Position numbers and translations under genes: made by a program. A DNA stretch of 64,000 nucleotides from Ruminococcus difficilis (lineage in GTDB: Bacteria > Bacillota_A > Clostridia > Oscillospirales > Acutalibacteraceae): assembly GCF_016680995.1 (NCBI RefSeq), contig NZ_JAEQMG010000048.1:1-64000 (forward strand), in the 5' to 3' direction. Positions 1-8,421 of the stretch are shown here, one piece after another; the stretch's first letter is position 1, and the number at the start of each line of letters is the position of its first letter. The notes beneath the pieces were generated by a model. The model searched no databases. It was given only the letters and a program-made list of their open reading frames with translations, and was not told the DNA's origin.

Positions 1-231
1 AACCCGACAGAACTGACGCCCGAATTGCTGAACGAGTTTATCGACAAGATCGTTGTATCCGCTCCGCATTACCTCGACGGCAAGCGTTATCAGTTGGTAG
101 ACGTCTATTACAAAGGCGTTGGGATCGTCAATGAAATGACGCCGGAAGAAGCGGAAGCAAGCTTCCAGGCATCGCTTGCAGATCAAAGGCGACGAAAAGA
201 GCTTTTAGCTCAACAGCAAAAAACGGCATAG
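1..231 (+). CDS. Large serine recombinase, C-terminal fragment (cut by window edge)
   Basis: The open frame enters from the left edge and ends at 229-231; only the last 76 residues are visible. The stretch LTPELLNEFIDKIVV followed by a short beta-rich part (YQLVDVYYKGVGIV) is what the C-terminal DUF4368 region of TnpX/Tn5397-type large serine recombinases looks like. Such enzymes excise and integrate mobile elements at the element end. The catalytic domain lies outside the window. It is followed by a strong terminator and a phage-type gene, so the first kilobase is probably one end of an integrated or decayed element. The family call rests on recalled motif similarity; the mobile-element role is inferred. 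Confidence 0.7.
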   Translation, partial: NPTELTPELLNEFIDKIVVSAPHYLDGKRYQLVDVYYKGVGIVNEMTPEEAEASFQASLADQRRRKELLAQQQKTA

Positions 232-268
232 CAAACGCTACACCGCTAAAACCGAATCAGTCCTTACC

Positions 269-331
269 AAAAGTTGCATGGTTTTATGACGACTTCCTTA
301 TGGAGTTGCATAAAACTATGCAACTTTTTTC
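269..331 (+). terminator. Rho-independent terminator after the recombinase
   Basis: Arms at 270-288 and 309-327 (core AAAGTTGCAT / ATGCAACTTT) pair over about 19 bases with one or two mismatches and are followed by a run of T. It sits 38 bases after the recombinase stop. Confidence 0.8.
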
Positions 332-361
332 TTTATCTTCTCATAGGTGAAGGAGTTGATG

Positions 362-646
362 ATGATGAAAAAGCCAAAAGGATTTTTTACCTACTTTCAC
401 CACAGCGCGATGATCAACCATCTGACCGACGAGCAGGCAGGGCGACTATACAAGGCACTGCTGAGATACGGCGACGAGGAAATCGAGACCGACTTTGAGG
501 ACGATCGCACCTGCGCGCTTGCGTTCATCGTGCTCAAGGGCGAGGTCGATCTCAACTTTGAGCGCTACGCGGAGGCATGCGAAAACCGATCAAAGGCGGC
601 AAAAGAACGTGAAGCCAAAAAGCGGAAGATCTGTAAGAAAGCATAA
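362..646 (+). CDS. DUF6291-type phage/element protein, apparently truncated
   Basis: 94 residues from the ATG at 362. GGAG at 352-355 lies 6 bases upstream; ATGs at 359 and 365 are alternatives. The N-terminal pattern GFFTYFHHS..INHLTDEQAGRLYKALLRYG....FEDDRTCALAFIVLKGEVDLNFERY fits the DUF6291 family of small phage and element proteins with no assigned activity. It ends in a basic stretch (KEREAKKRK). Family members usually continue into a low-complexity charged tail. Here a tail of that kind (RERERERKKDKDNGNDNG) is readable at about 808-860 but in another frame, beyond a family A palindrome at 704-751, so the gene looks interrupted. Confidence 0.55.
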   Translation: MMKKPKGFFTYFHHSAMINHLTDEQAGRLYKALLRYGDEEIETDFEDDRTCALAFIVLKGEVDLNFERYAEACENRSKAAKEREAKKRKICKKA

Positions 647-703
647 GCTTCTCCTTCAAAGTCCCGTGCGGCAAGCCGTGAGGTATCAGCATTTTTTATA
701 GGT

Positions 704-751
704 TGAGATTGCCGCAGGGCAACCACACGTGTCTGCCCTTCGCAATGACTG
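704..751. repeat. Family A palindromic repeat
   Basis: Constant frame GGTTGAGATTGCCGC ... TTCGCAATGAC around the centre AGGGCA...ACACGTGT.TGCCCT, which is self-complementary. It lies between the DUF6291 gene and its possible displaced tail. Confidence 0.8.
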
Positions 752-925
752 TTTCGGAATAACACAAAAAGCACAACTGTGGTCTGTTGTCACAAAAAGC
801 ACTAAGAGAAAGAGAAAGAGAAAGAAAAAAAGATAAAGACAATGGTAATGATAATGGTAAACGCCGCTTGCGCGGCGCTCATCTCATCTCATGTCATATC
901 ATGATCCTGTTCATGTTTTCATGCA

Positions 926-962
926 GTTGAGATTGCCACGGGATAAAACCCTCGCAATGACA
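926..962. repeat. Family A palindromic repeat
   Basis: GTTGAGATTGCCAC, a GGG/CCC centre with an ATAAAA loop, then TCGCAATGACA. The gap 647-1014 holds this copy, the copy at 704, a degenerate copy near 970-1000 and a purine-rich stretch (805-835); I see no intact gene in it. Confidence 0.8.
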
Positions 963-1014
963 TCCATGGTTGCAATCGCCGCAGGGCTATCCCCTTTGCG
1001 ATAAACCTTTGTAT

Positions 1015-1941
1015 TCAGACATCCATCCGGCTTCGCAGTTTTTCTCTGAAACTGATAAAGCTCTCGGGCGGGTCGGCGGTGAACTCGATATACTCGCCCG
1101 TGACCGGGTGGATGAAACCGAGCTGATAGGCGTGCAGACATTGGCCGCCGAGCGCGGTGATGACCTTTGAGGGGCCGTAGACGTCGTCGCCCGCGATGGG
1201 GTGTCCGATGCTCGCAAGGTGAACGCGGATCTGGTGGGTGCGGCCTGTTTCCAGACGGCACTTGATATAGGTGAAGCCTTGATAGCGCTCGAGCACCTTG
1301 ATATGGGTAACAGCGGGCTTTGAATTGAGCTGTGTGACGCACATCTTTTTGCGATCGATCTTATGCCTGCCGATGGGCGCGTCGACGGTACGCTCATCCT
1401 CCTTGATATTGCCGTAGCAGATCGCGAGATAACGGCGCGTGAAGCTGTGATCCTTGATCTGTTCGCTCAACCCCGCGTGGGCGATATCCGATTTTGCGAC
1501 CGCGAGCAGACCGCTGGTGTTCTTGTCGATACGGTGGACGATACCGGGGCGCAGCTCGCCGTTGATGCCGCTCAAATGATCGCCGCAGTGGTACATCAGG
1601 GCGTTGACCAGCGTGCCGCTGTAGTTGCCCGGCGCGGGATGGACGACCATGCCCTTGGGCTTGTTGACGACCAGCAGATGCTCGTCCTCATAGACGATAT
1701 CGAGGGGGATGTCCTCGGGCGTGATATCGACGGGCTTAGGATCGTCGATCAGCACCGTGACGCGGTCGCCGTCAGCGACCTTGTAATTCTTTTTGACCGC
1801 CTTCTCCCCCACCGTGACCTTGCCGTCCTCGATCAGTTTTGTCAGTGAGGAACGGCTGAGTCCTTCAACGGAATCGGAGAGGAATTTGTCGAGTCGTTCA
1901 CCGGCGTGTTCAGCCGATACGGTGAGATCAAGCCTGTTCAT
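1015..1941 (-). CDS. rluD: 23S rRNA pseudouridine synthase, RluD/YlyB type
   Basis: 308 residues, normal for the family. An S4 RNA-binding domain (about 14-62) precedes the RluA-type catalytic domain; the signature HRIDKNTSG (136-144) contains the catalytic Asp139. Family members isomerise uridines in helix 69 of 23S rRNA during 50S assembly. The ATG overlaps the end of lspA by 14 bases, so the two are translationally coupled. The order ileS-lspA-rluD matches the ileS-lspA-ylyB neighbourhood of Bacillus. Exact target positions cannot be read from sequence. It is the last gene of a long minus-strand cluster. Confidence 0.93.
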   Translation of the reverse strand: MNRLDLTVSAEHAGERLDKFLSDSVEGLSRSSLTKLIEDGKVTVGEKAVKKNYKVADGDRVTVLIDDPKPVDITPEDIPLDIVYEDEHLLVVNKPKGMVVHPAPGNYSGTLVNALMYHCGDHLSGINGELRPGIVHRIDKNTSGLLAVAKSDIAHAGLSEQIKDHSFTRRYLAICYGNIKEDERTVDAPIGRHKIDRKKMCVTQLNSKPAVTHIKVLERYQGFTYIKCRLETGRTHQIRVHLASIGHPIAGDDVYGPSKVITALGGQCLHAYQLGFIHPVTGEYIEFTADPPESFISFREKLRSRMDV

Positions 1942-2416
1942 CTTGCGTTTTCTTCTTTTTGCCGTCCTTCAAAAAGTCGGAGAAGAACAGCAGATAGACG
2001 ATCAGGCAGATCGTACCGGCGGTGATGCAATAATCGGCAAAGTTGCAGATCGGCGGAAAGAATGACAGGCTGAGATAGTCGACAACGTAGCCTAAAAAGA
2101 TACGCTCGAACAGGTTGCCCAGTCCGCCGCCGATGATTAGCGCGGCGGCTACGGAGAATAATTTGCTCTTTTTATAATTCTTAAAAAGAAGTATAGCAAA
2201 TACGATGATCACGATCGAGGTGGTGATCGCGAAAAACAGCGTGCCGTCCTGGAACAGTCCGAACGCGACGCCGCGGTTCTCGGAATAGGTCAGGCTGAAC
2301 AGACCCGGGATGACCGAGATAAAGCCCTGCGGCTTGACGTTCGCTTCGATCGCGGTACGGATACACTGCGACAGGATCGGCACGATCACGATGATCGCGA
2401 TGTATACGATAAGCAT
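1928..2416 (-). CDS. lspA: Lipoprotein signal peptidase II, with Glu for the first catalytic Asp
   Basis: 162 residues with four hydrophobic segments. LspA is the aspartyl protease that removes the signal peptide from lipid-modified prolipoproteins in the membrane. Family blocks are present: ENRGVAFGLF (46-55), GGGLGNLFERI (96-106), GYVVDYLSL and the CNFADYC block (124-130). The usual GNxxDR motif reads GNLFER here (codon GAG on the minus strand), so the first member of the catalytic Asp pair is Glu104; the second, Asp128, is kept. A Lys-rich tail (KKKKTQ) ends the protein. A substrate is nearby: the lipoprotein at 23100-23681. Gene identity is firm; the effect of the substitution is unknown. 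Confidence 0.9.
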   Translation of the reverse strand: MLIVYIAIIVIVPILSQCIRTAIEANVKPQGFISVIPGLFSLTYSENRGVAFGLFQDGTLFFAITTSIVIIVFAILLFKNYKKSKLFSVAAALIIGGGLGNLFERIFLGYVVDYLSLSFFPPICNFADYCITAGTICLIVYLLFFSDFLKDGKKKKTQDEQA

Positions 2417-2452
2417 GGTATCACATCCTAATGCAATGAGTAGTTTAAGAGT

Positions 2453-2569
2453 AAGGTTGAGATTGGGCGCGCGCGCCTTTTTTTATGATAACTCAACATG
2501 GATAATCAATGCCGTTGAGTCGGCACACGCTGTATCGTTGTGATAATGGAATCGGTTGAGATTGCCACG
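2453..2569. repeat. 117-bp repeat, copy 1 (second copy at 7883-7999)
   Basis: Starts AAGGTTGAGATT, carries the perfect palindrome GGCGCGCGCGCC followed by seven T, and ends in the left frame of a family A element. I find one difference from the copy at 7883-7999. The sequence to the right differs between the copies. Confidence 0.85.
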
Positions 2570-2655
2570 GGGCGTATATAAATTGTCATTATGAGGAGGA
2601 ACGCAGTTCCGACGTGATAATCTCAACCTTAACAATACACGCCCCTCGCAATGAC
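2555..2655. repeat. Family A element with an inverted family A element nested in it
   Basis: The outer copy GGTTGAGATTGCCACGGGG ... CCCCTCGCAATGAC encloses an inverted copy (GTCATTATGAGGAGGAAC..GTTCC..TAATCTCAACC). With the 117-bp repeat it fills the gap 2417-2737 between lspA and ileS, together with short TCACTGACCAC repeats at 2711-2748. The same arrangement occurs at 5710-5808. Confidence 0.8.
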
Positions 2656-2710
2656 TCATTATAGTATAATGCGGTGTACCGTGTGATACACCGCATCAAT
2701 TATTACATAT

Positions 2711-2748
2711 AACTAATCACTGATCACTGACCACTGATCACTGACCAA
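2711..2748. repeat. Short tandem degenerate repeat (CACTGATCACTGAC type)
   Basis: Overlapping copies of AATCACTGATCACTGACCAC run up to the 3' end of ileS. The same words recur at 41140-41170 and 43370-43449. Confidence 0.7.
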
Positions 2749-5515
2749 GGATGGCGGCACAGCGGGCGCAGAGGGTGGGATGCTCGCTGTCGGAGCCGAC
2801 CGTGGTGGAATACGACCAGCAGCGCTCGCATTTTTCGCCTTCCGCCTTGGTGACGGCTACTTCCAGTTCACCGGACAACGCGTTGTCCGCCTTTTCGAGC
2901 TTGACCTCGGACACGATGAATACGGATCTCAGCTCGGGAAGCACCTTCTCGATGAAGTCGTATTCCTCGCCGCTCGCCTTGAGGGTCACGCAGGTCTCGA
3001 GAGAAGCCTTGACGACCTTCTCCTTGATGACGACCTCGAGCGACTTTTTGACGGTATCGCGCAGCTCATGGATGCGATCCCACGCGGCGATAAAATCATC
3101 GTCCACATCGATGGCGACGGTGGAGGGCATGCTGTTATACAGGACGTTTTCCGCGTCGTCATCCGCGCGGTGCGGCAGGTATCTCCAGATCTCGTCAGCG
3201 GTGTATGCCAGGATAGGAGTGAGCATACGGGTGAGAGAATCGAGGATGAGATACATCGCCGTCTGTGCGGCGCGGCGCTGTTTGGAATCCGCCTTTTCGG
3301 TATATAATCTGTCCTTGAGAACGTCGAGATAGAAGTTGGACATATCGACGACACAGAACTTGTGGATGGAATGATAGACCTGATGGAACTCGAACTTGTC
3401 GTAAGCGTTCTGGCACTTGGTGATCAGCTCGTTGAGCTTGACGACCGCCCATTTATCGATGGGCATGAGGTCGTTCGCGTCGACCATATCCTTCTCGGGA
3501 TCGAAATCATTCAGATTGCCGAGGATATAGCGCGCGGTGTTGCGGATCTTACGATACGCCTCGCTCATCTGCTTGAGGATATCGCGCGAGATGCTGATAT
3601 CGGACTGGTAATCGGAGGACGCGACCCACAGACGGAGCACATCGGCGCCGTACTGCTGTGTGACCTCCTGCGGGCTGATACCGTTGCCCAGCGATTTACT
3701 CATCTTGCGGCGCTCCATATCGAGGATCATGCCGTGGGTCAGAACGGTGCGGTAAGGAGCAACGCCCTGCGTCGCGACGGAGGTGAGCAGGGAGCTCTGG
3801 AACCATCCGCGGTACTGGTCGTTGCCCTCGAGATACAGATCGACGGGCGCGCCCAGATAGGGACGGCGCTTGCAGACAGCGCGCCAGGATGAGCCGCTGT
3901 CGAACCATACGTCCATGATGTCCTTTTCTTTATCGAAGGACGAGGAGCCGCATTTTTCGCACTTGGTGCCCTCGGGCAGGATCTCAGACGCGTCCTTCTC
4001 GAGCCACGCGTTGGAGCCTTCCTTACCGAAAAGGTCGGCTACCGCGAGCATCGCTTCTTTGTTGACATAGGGCTCGCCGCAATCCTTGCAGTAGAAGATC
4101 GGGATCGGAACGCCCCACTTGCGCTGACGGGAGATACACCAGTCCTTGCGGTCGCGTACCATCGCGGTGATGCGATCCTTGCCCCACGCGGGGATCCACT
4201 CGACGGTGTTGATCGCGTCAACAGCCTTGTCCTTGAAATCGTCCACGGAGCAGAACCACTGGTCGGTGGCGCGGAACAGGATCGGGGTCTTGCAGCGCCA
4301 GCAGTGCGGATACTGGTGGATGATCTTCTTCAAAGCGAACAGAGCGCCTGTCTCGTCGAGATAGATGGCGATCTGCTTGTTCGCTTCATCGGTGGTGAGA
4401 CCGGCAAATCTGCCGGCTTCTTCGGTCAATTTACCGTCGCCGTCAACGGGACAAACGGTGGGGATATCGTAATTCTGGCAGACGTTAAAGTCGTCTACAC
4501 CGTGTCCGGGAGCGGTATGGACACAGCCGGTACCACTCTCGAGCGTAACGTGCTCGCCGACGATCAAGAGAGATTCGCGGTCGAGGAAGGGGTGCTGTGT
4601 CTTCATATACTCGAGCTCAGCGCCCTTGATGGTCGCCACGACCTCATAATCGGTCAGCTCCGCCTCCGCCATCGCGTTCTCGTACAGATCGGTCGCCATG
4701 ACGTAGTATTCGTCGCCGCATTTGATGACGGAATACTCATAGCGCGGTCCGACGCAGATCGCGAGGTTCGCGGGCAGCGTCCATGTGGTGGTCGTCCAAA
4801 TGACGAAGAACACCTTATTGGGGTCGATGCCCATCGCCGCGAACTTGCCGAGGTCGTCGGTCACACGGAATTTGACATAGATGGAATGGCAGGGATCCTC
4901 CGCGTATTCGATCTCCGCTTCCGCGAGAGCCGTCTTACACTCGGGACACCAGTATACGGGCTTGAGACCCTTGTAGATATAGCCTTTGTCCGCCATTTCG
5001 GCAAAGACCTTGATCTGCTCCGCCTCAAACTCGTGCTTTAAGGTGATGTAAGGATTGTCCCATTCACCGATACAGCCCAGACGCTTGAACTGGCTGCGCT
5101 GGTCGTCGATATAACCCGTGACGAACTCCTCGCAGAGCTTTCTTAATTCTAATACAGAAATATCCGCGGAAGAACCGATACCTGCCTTGGCACGCGCCTT
5201 GAGCTCGGTGGGCAGACCGTGGGTATCCCAACCGGGTACAAAGGGCGACTGGAAGCCCGCCATGTTCTTATATCGAACGATAAAGTCCTTTAAAATCTTG
5301 TTCAAAGCGTGACCGAGGTGGATATCGCCGTTGGCGTAGGGAGGGCCGTCATGCAGTACATACTTGGGCTTGCCCTCGTTCTTCTCGATCAGCTTGTCAT
5401 AGACCTTCTCCTCTTCCCAACGCTCGAGCGTCTTGGGCTCCGCCTTGGGCAGACCGCCTCTCATGGGGAATTCGGTCTTGGGGAGATTCAGGGTCAAATT
5501 ATAATCCTGGGACAT
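2738..5515 (-). CDS. ileS: Isoleucyl-tRNA synthetase
   Basis: About 925 residues, a class I synthetase that charges tRNA-Ile in the cytosol. The HLGH form of the HIGH signature is near residues 66-69, the editing domain (GWDTHGLP, then [12 protein letters not shown]) lies in the first half, and KMSKS is at about 604-608. The C-terminus keeps the zinc finger (CERCW...CARCAAIL). Start: an in-frame ATG at 5527 is only 1-3 bases from GGAGTG, whereas the ATG at 5515 is about 9 bases away, so 5515 is preferred. It lies between divIVA and lspA as in Bacillus. I see no T-box motif upstream; the 5' gap is filled by family A repeats. Confidence 0.96.
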   Translation of the reverse strand: MSQDYNLTLNLPKTEFPMRGGLPKAEPKTLERWEEEKVYDKLIEKNEGKPKYVLHDGPPYANGDIHLGHALNKILKDFIVRYKNMAGFQSPFVPGWDTHGLPTELKARAKAGIGSSADISVLELRKLCEEFVTGYIDDQRSQFKRLGCIGEWDNPYITLKHEFEAEQIKVFAEMADKGYIYKGLKPVYWCPECKTALAEAEIEYAEDPCHSIYVKFRVTDDLGKFAAMGIDPNKVFFVIWTTTTWTLPANLAICVGPRYEYSVIKCGDEYYVMATDLYENAMAEAELTDYEVVATIKGAELEYMKTQHPFLDRESLLIVGEHVTLESGTGCVHTAPGHGVDDFNVCQNYDIPTVCPVDGDGKLTEEAGRFAGLTTDEANKQIAIYLDETGALFALKKIIHQYPHCWRCKTPILFRATDQWFCSVDDFKDKAVDAINTVEWIPAWGKDRITAMVRDRKDWCISRQRKWGVPIPIFYCKDCGEPYVNKEAMLAVADLFGKEGSNAWLEKDASEILPEGTKCEKCGSSSFDKEKDIMDVWFDSGSSWRAVCKRRPYLGAPVDLYLEGNDQYRGWFQSSLLTSVATQGVAPYRTVLTHGMILDMERRKMSKSLGNGISPQEVTQQYGADVLRLWVASSDYQSDISISRDILKQMSEAYRKIRNTARYILGNLNDFDPEKDMVDANDLMPIDKWAVVKLNELITKCQNAYDKFEFHQVYHSIHKFCVVDMSNFYLDVLKDRLYTEKADSKQRRAAQTAMYLILDSLTRMLTPILAYTADEIWRYLPHRADDDAENVLYNSMPSTVAIDVDDDFIAAWDRIHELRDTVKKSLEVVIKEKVVKASLETCVTLKASGEEYDFIEKVLPELRSVFIVSEVKLEKADNALSGELEVAVTKAEGEKCERCWSYSTTVGSDSEHPTLCARCAAILGQ

Positions 5516-5621
5516 CTTCACATACACTCCAAATTTTTAATATATACATTGAGTATCATCTAATGAAAAGGAACAACGATTCATTATCCCCTTTCTCTGC
5601 GATCGGCAGTTATCACAAGGG

Positions 5622-5700
5622 GATTGCCACAGCCCCCTCAACCCTCCGGCACTTCGTGCCACCTCCCTTAGGAAAGGGAGGCAAGGGGCTTCGCAATGAC
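5622..5700. repeat. Composite repeat: family B-type module inside a family A frame
   Basis: GGGATTGCCACAGCCCC opens and GGGGCTTCGCAATGAC closes the element; the interior is a family B piece (CTCCGGCACTTCGTGCC... and CTCCCTTAGGAAAGGGAG). Shows one family inserted into or fused with the centre of another. Confidence 0.75.
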
Positions 5701-5709
5701 GATTAGTCG

Positions 5710-5808
5710 GTTGAGATTGCCGCGGGCGCATACAAATTGTCATTACGAGGAGGAACAGAGTTCCGACGTGGTAATCTCAACCTTATCCTTTCGCGCCCTC
5801 GCAATGAC
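5710..5808. repeat. Nested family A element, same layout as 2555-2655
   Basis: Outer frame GGTTGAGATTGCCGCGGGCG ... CGCCCTCGCAATGAC encloses an inverted copy (GTCATTACGAGGAGGAAC..GTTCC..GGTAATCTCAACC). Located between ileS and divIVA; nothing else is seen in 5528-5821. Confidence 0.8.
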
Positions 5809-5821
5809 GATTGATAATCAA

Positions 5822-6502
5822 TTATTCAACGTCGTAGTTGTCGCCGAACTGCAGCTTGTCGAACTTATCATGTCTCTCGCGCTTTAAGTCGGGACGGATC
5901 TTGACGTCCTCGTCAGCGTTGACGGTAACCTCGGGCTCTTCGGCAAGCGGCTCGGTGACATCTTCTGCATCATCGACGGGAGCCTTGATCATATCTTCGA
6001 CCGGCTCGAAGGGATACTTCTGATCCAGTTCCTCGCGCTTCGCTTTGACGTCAGCCTCCTTGGGCATTTCCTCTACCATCGCGAGGTGCTTTTTGTACAG
6101 CGCGATGATCTCGGAACGGAGCTTTGCGGTCTCGGCATGGAGCGCCTCGAACTTATCCTTCTCGCGCTCGGTAGCCATCTCAGCCTCGGTGAGGATCGCG
6201 CGGCTCTTTCTCTCAGCGGACTTGATGAGATAATCCGCTTTATCCTGCGCTTCCTTGATCTTGGTATCGCTGAGCTTCTGAGAAGTGAGCAGGGCGTTGC
6301 GGACGGTCTCCTCATCCTCGCGGTACTGCTCGATCTTGTTCGCCAGGATATCCATCTTGCGCATACAATCGTTCTTTTCCGCTATGAGCTGCTCGACGGT
6401 ATCGGTGACATCATCGATAAACTCATCTACATCGGCAGCATTATAACCGTTCTTGCCCGCGCGACGGAAGCTGACTTCTCTGATTTCGTCAATTGTTAAC
6501 AT
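5822..6502 (-). CDS. divIVA: DivIVA-domain septum/pole protein
   Basis: 226 residues from the ATG at 6502 (MLTIDEIREVSF), preceded by AGGATAGGAGTG; a longer in-frame start at 6553 has no comparable ribosome site and would add 17 residues that do not fit the family. The N-terminal membrane-binding DivIVA motif (FRRAGKNGYNAADVDEFIDDV) is followed by a long charged coiled coil (about 40-160) and an acidic tail. DivIVA marks curved membrane at division sites and poles and recruits division, wall-synthesis or sporulation proteins. Its neighbours ylmH, sepF and yggS are the standard dcw-distal division genes. Confidence 0.93.
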   Translation of the reverse strand: MLTIDEIREVSFRRAGKNGYNAADVDEFIDDVTDTVEQLIAEKNDCMRKMDILANKIEQYREDEETVRNALLTSQKLSDTKIKEAQDKADYLIKSAERKSRAILTEAEMATEREKDKFEALHAETAKLRSEIIALYKKHLAMVEEMPKEADVKAKREELDQKYPFEPVEDMIKAPVDDAEDVTEPLAEEPEVTVNADEDVKIRPDLKRERHDKFDKLQFGDNYDVE

Positions 6503-6587
6503 AGTAAACACTCCTATCCTTGGTTTCCATTTTTTGATCGGTTGGGATCGCATGTCGGCAACTGACCGCCATGACGATCCTTATCCC

Positions 6588-7316
6588 TTATCTGTAGTGC
6601 TTGACCGCGACACGCAGTTTTCCTTTTTTGGAGGTACCGCGCAGCTCGGTCAAAACAAATTTACCGTATTTTCTGATCGTGATCGTCATCCCCTCTTTGA
6701 GAAAAGACGACACCTCTGTTTCGGTGACATGATCGACCATCACCAGTTCGTTTTTGATCAGCCGCGCCGCCTTATCGCGCGACAGATGCGCGGCGGCAGC
6801 GACAAACGCGTCGAGACGAAGAGAGCTGAGTGTGAACATCAGTTCTTCGATATCGTCGGGGATCGGAAGATCATCCGCGTCCGCGTAAGCGACCTTCACC
6901 CCTACCCTGCCGATCTTATCGACGTCGGACAGGAGAAAAGGCACGATGTCGTCACGGACGAAGATCACCGTCCTGCCCTTGCCTGTCAGGATATCTCCCA
7001 GCGTATCGCGGCGGATGCCCAGCGCCATCAGCGATCCTAAAAAATCCCTGTGCCGCAGATCGTCCTGCTCGCGATAGGTGAACTCCAGCGCCGTGATCGG
7101 AAAGCTCTCCTCCTCAGCCGCGGCGCCCATCATCAGGCGAACGGCGTCGGGATAGCCGCCGTAAAAGGCGACGTCGGCGCTCTTGGGGAGATGTTGTCTG
7201 AGATACAGGCTCTCATGCTCATTGAGAAAGCCCAGAAATCGGGGGATGTTCCTGCGCTCGGCAAGATGGAGCGCGTCATACGCCTTGTCGAGCAGGAGCT
7301 TATCTTCCGCGATCAC
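6588..7316 (-). CDS. ylmH: YlmH, S4-domain RNA-binding protein of the division cluster
   Basis: 242 residues. It has an N-terminal YlmH domain (AERRNIPRFLGFLNEHE..., GGYPDAVRLM) and a C-terminal S4 RNA-binding domain (about 180-240; LRLDAFVAAAAHLSRDKAARLIKNELV). The family has been linked to ribosome rescue and division in Firmicutes; the S4 domain predicts RNA or ribosome binding. The start is GTG directly after the sepF stop (TAA GTG), so translation is coupled. Assigned from domains and from its place between sepF and divIVA. Confidence 0.9.
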   Translation of the reverse strand: MIAEDKLLLDKAYDALHLAERRNIPRFLGFLNEHESLYLRQHLPKSADVAFYGGYPDAVRLMMGAAAEEESFPITALEFTYREQDDLRHRDFLGSLMALGIRRDTLGDILTGKGRTVIFVRDDIVPFLLSDVDKIGRVGVKVAYADADDLPIPDDIEELMFTLSSLRLDAFVAAAAHLSRDKAARLIKNELVMVDHVTETEVSSFLKEGMTITIRKYGKFVLTELRGTSKKGKLRVAVKHYR

Positions 7317-7841
7317 TTAAAAGTATACGCCGCTGTGCTCAAGCTCATCGAGCAGATCATCGCCGGTGAGGTCGACGTTGTTCGGGATGATGATAAAGGT
7401 AGAGGTAGCTACCTTCTTGATCTTACCGCGGTTCGCGTACGCGACGCCCGACAAAAAGTCGATGATGCGGCGCGCCATATCCTTGTTGGTGTTCTCCAGA
7501 TTCAAAACAACGGTATGGGTCTTGATCAGCTCGTCCGCGATATTGCGGGTCTCCTCGCCGAAGCGCTCGGGCTTGAAGAGTGCCACGGAGAGCTTGGCGG
7601 TAGCGCTGATGTTGACTACCTTGTTGCGGCGGGTCGTATCGCGGGACGACAAGTCGATGTCATCGAGGTTATCATAACGCGCCGAAGAACGGCGGGAGCG
7701 GGGCTCGGCATCACTGTCTCTGTCTGCTCTTCTGTCCCTGTTTCTGTCGTTCTTACCCTCGTAATCATCATAATCGCTGTATTCGTACTCATCATCCGGC
7801 GCATCCCACATGCGCTTGAACTTGTCTACAAATCCTGCCAT
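7317..7841 (-). CDS. sepF: SepF, FtsZ-anchoring division protein
   Basis: 174 residues: a short N-terminal membrane-targeting helix (MAGFVDKFKRMWD), a charged disordered linker rich in Asp, Arg and Ser (about 15-85), then the SepF core (VVLNLENTNKDMARRIIDFLSG...STFIIIPNNVDLTGD). SepF tethers and bundles FtsZ at the membrane. A strong ribosome site (AGGAGGAAACCAAA) precedes the ATG. Next to yggS and ylmH as in other Gram-positives, but ylmG (YggT), usually between sepF and ylmH, is missing. Confidence 0.95.
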   Translation of the reverse strand: MAGFVDKFKRMWDAPDDEYEYSDYDDYEGKNDRNRDRRADRDSDAEPRSRRSSARYDNLDDIDLSSRDTTRRNKVVNISATAKLSVALFKPERFGEETRNIADELIKTHTVVLNLENTNKDMARRIIDFLSGVAYANRGKIKKVATSTFIIIPNNVDLTGDDLLDELEHSGVYF

Positions 7842-7882
7842 TTTGGTTTCCTCCTGTTTATCGTTTGGTTTCTGTTTATCAT

Positions 7883-7999
7883 AAGGTTGAGATTGGGCGC
7901 GCGCGCCTTTTTTTATGATAACTCAACATGGATAATCAATGCTGTTGAGTCGGCACACGCTGTATCGTTGTGATAATGGAATCGGTTGAGATTGCCACG
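7883..7999. repeat. 117-bp repeat, copy 2
   Basis: Differs from the copy at 2453-2569 at one position (CTGTTGAG for CCGTTGAG). Here it runs directly into a family D element (8001-8102), whereas copy 1 runs into a family A centre, so the junctions are chimeric. Confidence 0.85.
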
Positions 8000-8000
8000 T

Positions 8001-8102
8001 CGTCGTCACTCGCCGTATTCGGTCGGCATATCCGGTTGGTATGCCTTGACCTCATGTGGCGGTTCCTCCTCTCCCCAAAAAGCGGGGCTTTTCGGGGACC
8101 CC
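8001..8102. repeat. Family D structured repeat, copy 1
   Basis: CGTCGTCACTCGCCGTATTCGG, hairpin GGCATA..TATGCC, then TTGACCTCATGTGGCGGTT and a second hairpin CCCC(AAAAAGC)...GGGG ending in ACCCC. It is enclosed by a family A frame (GGTTGAGATTGCCAC at 7984, CTTCGCAATGAC at 8113). Other copies at 18598, 49161 and 57190. Confidence 0.8.
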
Positions 8103-8233
8103 ATATGGAGCTTCGCAATGACAATGTATTAGGTTTAGTCTTAAGCCTTCTCCTTGAAGCAATGTTGACAACTTCAAGAATGAATTGTATCGTCGGCTTA
8201 CACGCAACATTTGTTGCGGAATATCATGTCATC

Positions 8234-8418
8234 GTAGGGACGAGCATTGCTCGTCCGCAGAATGACGGGCGTTTTTGTTATCGAAAGCCGCAGATAGTAT
8301 CAGCAAGTCTCAGCCAAACGGACGACCGATGGTCGTCCCTACGGCAAGGAACATTTGCTTTGCGTTTGAACGACTGCCTTTGATAGGTTTCAGCAGGAGC
8401 AGGCTCCTACCCTACGAA
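8234..8418. repeat. Family C palindromes (GTAGGG...CCCTAC type)
   Basis: Three modules: GTAGGGACGAGCATTGCTCGTCCGC (8235), a CGGACGACC/GGTCGTCC palindrome ending in CCTACGG (8320-8344), and GCAGGAGCAGGCTCCTACCCTAC (8393-8417). With 7883-8102 this fills the gap 7842-8421; no gene is seen in it. Confidence 0.75.
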
Positions 8419-8421
8419 TCA

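Noticed and set aside
2462..2482. GGCGCGCGCGCC followed by T7 as a plus-strand terminator
   Set aside because: It has the form of a terminator, but no plus-strand gene is nearby and it belongs to the 117-bp repeat; no function assigned.
4304..5041. A 245-residue plus-strand frame (similarly 7050-7973, 31905-32864 and 38211-39494)
   Set aside because: Mirrors of ileS, ylmH/sepF, ftsY and rnc/plsX; no independent support.
5528..5821. T-box leader before ileS (also looked for before leuS, 28397-28592)
   Set aside because: No AGGGTGG-type T-box sequence or specifier layout is visible; both gaps are filled by family A or B repeats.
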